Below, piece after piece: positions 61,601 through 64,000 of a stretch of DNA of 64,000 nucleotides; the stretch's first letter is position 1; the number at the start of each line of letters is the position of its first letter. The position numbers and the translations under genes were made by a program. Source of the stretch: Pseudoduganella violacea (GTDB taxonomy: Bacteria; Pseudomonadota; Gammaproteobacteria; Burkholderiales; Burkholderiaceae_D); NCBI RefSeq assembly GCF_014191875.1, contig NZ_JACHXD010000002.1, positions 62,001 to 126,000 of the forward strand, given 5' to 3'. The notes below the pieces were generated by a model, which saw nothing but the letters and a program-made list of their open reading frames with translations, had not been told where the DNA came from and did not search any database.

Positions 61601-61781
61601 CGGTTCCGCCAGCCAGCGCGCCATCGGCACCGGCGTGATGGGCGGCATGATCACCGCCACGGTGCTGGCGGTGTTCCTGGTGCCGGTCTTCTTCGTCGTG
61701 GTGCGCAAGATATTCAAGGGAAGCGAACGCCAGCGCCGTCTGGCCGCGCATGAACTGGACCTGCCGGAGAACAAAGCATGA
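58635..61781 (+). CDS. RND multidrug efflux pump (AcrB/MexB-type)
   Basis: A 1048-residue inner-membrane pump, proton driven. MAKFFIDRPVFAWVIALFI is the family start. GILVDDAIVVVENVERIMSEEG holds the transmembrane 4 Asp pair, and GLSAKNAILIIEFAKD the partner lysine. FMFGMVLAIGILVDD-type context and two large periplasmic loops (PSFSEDLTP-type porter domains) complete a full-length pump. It likely exports amphiphilic drugs or metabolites. The adaptor gene ends 9 bases upstream and the channel gene overlaps by four bases. Substrate not predictable. Confidence 0.96.
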   Translation: MAKFFIDRPVFAWVIALFILLGGALAITMLPVAQYPTIAPPSIVINATYPGATAQVLDDAVTSVIEQEMNGADGLQYVESQSEANGQVTITVTFQPGTNPDLAAVDVQNRIKRVESRLPQAVTQQGVQVNKARSNILMFVGLTSTDGKMDPTAIGDYMARNVVNEIKRLPGVGQAQLFGTERAMRVWVDPNKLVGYKLNMADVTAAIRQQNAQVASGTIGDLPNPASQTYNAPVVVTGQLSSIEEFGKIVLRANPNGATVRLSDVARIELGGATYNISARLNGKPFVAIAVQQSLTGNALATANLVRAKMDELSKFFPPGLKYEVPYDTSLFVKISIEEVVKTLFEAVLLVFLVMYLFLQNFRYTLIPTIVVPVALMGTFAAMQVFGFSINVLTMFGMVLAIGILVDDAIVVVENVERIMSEEGLSPRDATRKAMSQITGAIIGITLVLIAVFIPMAFFGGAVGAIYRQFSLSMVSAMVFSALMALTLTPALCATMLKPVQAGHHVEKRGFFGWFNRRFAVTATGYQGMVAKMLTRTGRFMLVFLAILGIVGYLFARLPSSFLPNEDQGYIVTNVQLPPGASRSRAEAVLAKVDEYFRAQPGVARTIAVAGFSFSGNGQNAGLVFVPLKDWSERGPDQSASAIAGKAFGALSGIADAIVFPLSPPPIRELGNATGITARLQDRSSQGHAALIAARNQLLGMAGKSAVLKGLRPEGLEDAPQLQLDIDREKANALGVNFADINSTMSSALGSSYVNDFTNSGRQQRVIVQADETRRLQPEDLLRLQVRSSSGTMVPFSSFASTRWINGAVQLVRYNGYPAVKLTGDAAPGHSTGEAMEELLRLAEQLPPGFGIEWTGQSLEERISGSQAPALFALSLLAVFLVLAALYESESIPVAVLLVVPLGVLGALLGAHLRDLPNDVYFKVGLIAIIGLSAKNAILIIEFAKDLQAQGMGLVEATLEAVHLRFRPIIMTSLAFILGVLPLVVASGAGSASQRAIGTGVMGGMITATVLAVFLVPVFFVVVRKIFKGSERQRRLAAHELDLPENKA

Positions 61782-63214
61782 TGAAACGTAGTCCCCTGAA
61801 ACCGGCGCTGGCCCTGATGCTGGCGGCGGGCCTGCTGTCGGCCTGCTCGCTGGCACCAACCTACCAGCGCCCCGCCGCGCCGGTGGCGGCCGAATTCCCG
61901 GCCGTGCCGCCGGCCGGCGGCGCCAAAGCGCAGCCGGCGCGGGCTGCCGACGCCAAGACCGCCGTCGATACTGGCTGGCGCGAATACTTCGCCGACGCGC
62001 GGCTGCAGCAGCTGATCGCCGCCGCGCTGGACAACAACCGCGACCTGCGCGTGGCCGTGCTGCGCATGGAAGAGGCGCGCGCCGCCTACAACATCCAGTC
62101 GGCCGACCGGCTACCGAACCTGAACGTGGGCCTGTCCGAATCGCGCGGCAAAACCCCGGCCTCGGTATCGAACAACGGCCAGATCAGCCGCAACCAGCGC
62201 TATGACGCCAACCTGTCGCTGGCCGCTTTCGAACTGGACTTCTTCGGCCGCGTGAAAAGCCTGAGCGACGCCGCCCTGGCCAGCTATCTGGCCACCGACG
62301 AAGCGCGCCAGTCGGCGCAGATCGGCATCGTGGCCGAGGTGGCGAAAGCCTACTTCACCGAGCGCGCCTACGCCGAGCAGTACACGCTGGCGCAACGCAC
62401 CTATGAAGCCCGCAAGCGCACCTTCGACCTGACACAGCAGCGGGTCGAAGTGGGCGCCTCCTCGCGCCTCGACCTGCGCTCCAACGAAACGCTGATGGAA
62501 ACGGCGCGCGCCTCGGCCCTGGCGCTGGCGCGCCAACGCGCCCAGGCCGCCAATGCCCTGACCCTGCTGGTGGGCCAGGGCGTGACGGCCGACGGCGCCA
62601 TGGCCAGCGATGCGCAGATCGACGCCATGAGCGCCCTGCCGGAAGGTCTGCCGTCCGAGCTGCTGGCGCGCCGTCCCGACATCCGCGCCGCCGAGCAGCG
62701 CCTGCAGGCAGCCAACGCCAATATCGGCGCGGCGCGCGCGGCCTTCTTCCCGCGCGTCTCGCTGACGGCGGCGATCGGCAGCGCCAGCCCGAGCTTCTCC
62801 GGTCTGTTCGACGGCGGCACCGGCAGCTGGTCATTCGTGCCCCAGCTCACGCTGCCGATTTTCGATGCCGGCCGCAATAAGGCGAATCTGAACCTCAGCG
62901 AAGTGCGCAAGAACATCGCCGTGGCGGACTACGAGAAGTCGATCCAGGTCGCCTTCCGCGAAGTCGCCGACGCACTGGCCGCGCGAACTTATCTGGGCGA
63001 GCAGGTGGCCGCGCAGCGCGCCATCCAGGAAGCCCAGGCGGAGCGTCTGCGCCTGCTGCAGCTGCGCTTCGAAAACGGCGTCGCCAGCTCGCTCGATGTG
63101 CTGGACGCGCAGCGCGAACTGTTCAGCGCCGAACAGTCGCTGGTACAGGCCCGCCTGCTGCGCGCCACCAGCGCCATCGACCTGTACCGCGCCCTTGGCG
63201 GCGGTTTGAAGTAA
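61778..63214 (+). CDS. RND outer-membrane channel (OprM/NodT-type)
   Basis: A 478-residue outer-membrane lipoprotein (LLSAC, lipobox near residue 22) of the TolC/NodT superfamily. It has TGWREYFADARLQQLIAAALDNNRDLRVAVLRMEEARAAYNIQSADRLPNL, GELLARRPDIRAAEQRLQAANANIGAARAAFFPRVSL-type motifs, and a second repeat with LRFENGVASSLDVLDAQRELFSAEQSLV. The two homologous halves are usual. It forms a trimeric tunnel with the upstream adaptor and pump. The ATG overlaps the pump TGA. A hairpin follows. Confidence 0.95.
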   Translation: MMKRSPLKPALALMLAAGLLSACSLAPTYQRPAAPVAAEFPAVPPAGGAKAQPARAADAKTAVDTGWREYFADARLQQLIAAALDNNRDLRVAVLRMEEARAAYNIQSADRLPNLNVGLSESRGKTPASVSNNGQISRNQRYDANLSLAAFELDFFGRVKSLSDAALASYLATDEARQSAQIGIVAEVAKAYFTERAYAEQYTLAQRTYEARKRTFDLTQQRVEVGASSRLDLRSNETLMETARASALALARQRAQAANALTLLVGQGVTADGAMASDAQIDAMSALPEGLPSELLARRPDIRAAEQRLQAANANIGAARAAFFPRVSLTAAIGSASPSFSGLFDGGTGSWSFVPQLTLPIFDAGRNKANLNLSEVRKNIAVADYEKSIQVAFREVADALAARTYLGEQVAAQRAIQEAQAERLRLLQLRFENGVASSLDVLDAQRELFSAEQSLVQARLLRATSAIDLYRALGGGLK

Positions 63215-63220
63215 ATCCCA

Positions 63221-63256
63221 GGCAGGCAGCGGGCCTACAAGCGCCGCTTGCCTGCC
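63221..63256 (+). terminator. Hairpin after the efflux operon
   Basis: GGCAGGCAGCGG pairs with CCGC-T-TGCCTGCC, one bulged T. There is no T run, so it may act weakly or with Rho. Confidence 0.45.
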
Positions 63257-63298
63257 CGTCCCTCAAGCTGAAGCCTTCCGCTCAACGAGTCCGCGCCA

Positions 63299-63694
63299 TC
63301 ACCGGCCGGATGACTGCTCACGCGCGCGGAGCTTCTCGTCCTGCTCGATAGCGTCGCGCCGCAAGGCATCGCACGCACCTTTGCCTGCTTCGCACAGGAT
63401 GCCCATTTTCATCTGTATTTCGCCATCCTCTGCGACGAACGCCCGCTTAATCACGGCCGGATAGGCAGGGTGCTCCTCAGGCACGAAAGACCAAAGCACA
63501 TATAGCGTCAGCTCATGCGCGATAATCCAAGTCCCTTGCATGCCAATTCTGGTGTCCGGCTTGCCGCGCAGGCCAGCCAATGCCTCGGCGACGGACCGGT
63601 ATTCAATCGCTGAGCGCTGAGCCTCAGGCAAGGGTTCCGCCGTGGCCCAAGCCAAGACGCCCACGGCCAAGATCATTGCGGTCAACAGTTTCAC
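63299..63694 (-). CDS. Small exported protein, unknown function
   Basis: A 131-residue protein. GTG at 63694 is chosen because AAGGAG lies 7 bases upstream and the next residues (LLTAMILAVGVLAWATAEP) form a signal peptide; a longer in-frame start would bury this signal. The mature part has two cysteines (MGILCEAGKGACDALRRDAIEQDEKLRAREQ) and an aromatic core (GTWIIAHELTLYVLWSFVPEEHPAYPAV). The family was not recognised. It converges with the efflux operon. Confidence 0.6.
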   Translation of the reverse strand: MKLLTAMILAVGVLAWATAEPLPEAQRSAIEYRSVAEALAGLRGKPDTRIGMQGTWIIAHELTLYVLWSFVPEEHPAYPAVIKRAFVAEDGEIQMKMGILCEAGKGACDALRRDAIEQDEKLRAREQSSGR

Positions 63695-63825
63695 AAACTC
63701 TCCTTCTTCCAATTTCGCGGCTGCCTGCAGCCAATTGCCACTCAACAGAACTTTAAACCATCCGGCACGATGCCAGGCCGAATCCCTGCCATTACAATCG
63801 AAGCTTCCTCACCCCGGAGCCGCAA

Positions 63826-64000
63826 ATGAGCGCCAACGCCAACCACGAGTCCGACCACTACCGCTTCCACCACCAGCACGAACATCTGAGCAAGGCCTTC
63901 GGCAGCAGCAGCTTTGGCCTGCGCGCCGAAGCGTTTGCGCGCTTTTTCGGCACCCCGCTCTTTCTCGGCGTGCAGACTATCGGCGTGATTCTGTGGATCG
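63826..64000 (+). CDS. DUF1003-family membrane protein, N-terminal part (cut by window end)
   Basis: The first 58 residues of a protein starting at ATG 63826. The hydrophilic, His-rich head (NHESDHYRFHHQHEHLSKAFGSSS) is followed by the first membrane segment (FFGTPLFLGVQTIGVILWI). The FFGTPxFL stretch leading into a hydrophobic segment is typical of DUF1003 membrane proteins, whose function is unknown. CCGGAG stands upstream of the ATG. The gene continues beyond 64000. Confidence 0.75.
   Translation, partial: MSANANHESDHYRFHHQHEHLSKAFGSSSFGLRAEAFARFFGTPLFLGVQTIGVILWI

Overview
The window is about 65% GC. Gene content and order point to a betaproteobacterium of the Oxalobacteraceae (Massilia/Duganella/Janthinobacterium group). 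Supporting signs are the hrpA-argA-yggX order, an Entner-Doudoroff cluster with HexR, three TonB receptors, a SoxR with its own target, and family-specific intergenic palindromes. The assignment is inference; no rRNA gene is present.

Left end (1-7.3 kb): the 5' part of SOS polymerase dnaE2, with a LexA box, is followed by an AT-rich island (about 0.55-3.24 kb). The island carries a retron: promoter, msr-msd RNA with long msd hairpin, terminator, a nucleoside-deoxyribosyltransferase-like effector with winged helix, and a retron reverse transcriptase. This is the most notable system in the window. After it come a PhzF-like protein, a TonB-dependent receptor and a ParDE-like toxin-antitoxin pair.

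7.3-24 kb: periplasmic/lipoprotein CpdB behind a Pho box, a Sel1 lipoprotein, a TonB receptor behind a Fur-like box, a chemoreceptor with a CheR/CheB-type tail, a LytS/LytR two-component pair divergent from a third TonB receptor, an unusual CoaD-HD fusion, an OmpR-type two-component pair next to a DegQ/HtrA protease, and an Hsp20 gene behind a sigma-32-like promoter.

24-42 kb: an M61 peptidase, imuA-imuB (the rest of the SOS mutasome, 26 kb from dnaE2, with its own LexA box), a membrane antiporter, a PHB-depolymerase-like esterase, a PRC-barrel protein, hrpA, argA, yggX, a lipoprotein, rpiA, and a CheY-CheC-diguanylate cyclase operon ending in a RibD/DHFR-like reductase.

42-55 kb: central sugar metabolism. 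eda and edd diverge from pgi-gnl, followed by zwf-hexR, with four HexR-like operators. Next come a SoxR gene with a 19-bp-spacer promoter driving a divergent SnoaL-like gene, a hypothetical gene behind a short upstream ORF, a sigma-factor-like plus metallophosphoesterase pair, and transaldolase.

55-64 kb: a PAAR-tipped type VI effector with a lysozyme-like domain, followed by an LprI-family likely immunity gene and another small secreted protein. Then a complete RND efflux operon (fusion protein, pump, outer-membrane channel), a small secreted protein, and the start of a DUF1003 membrane protein cut by the window end.
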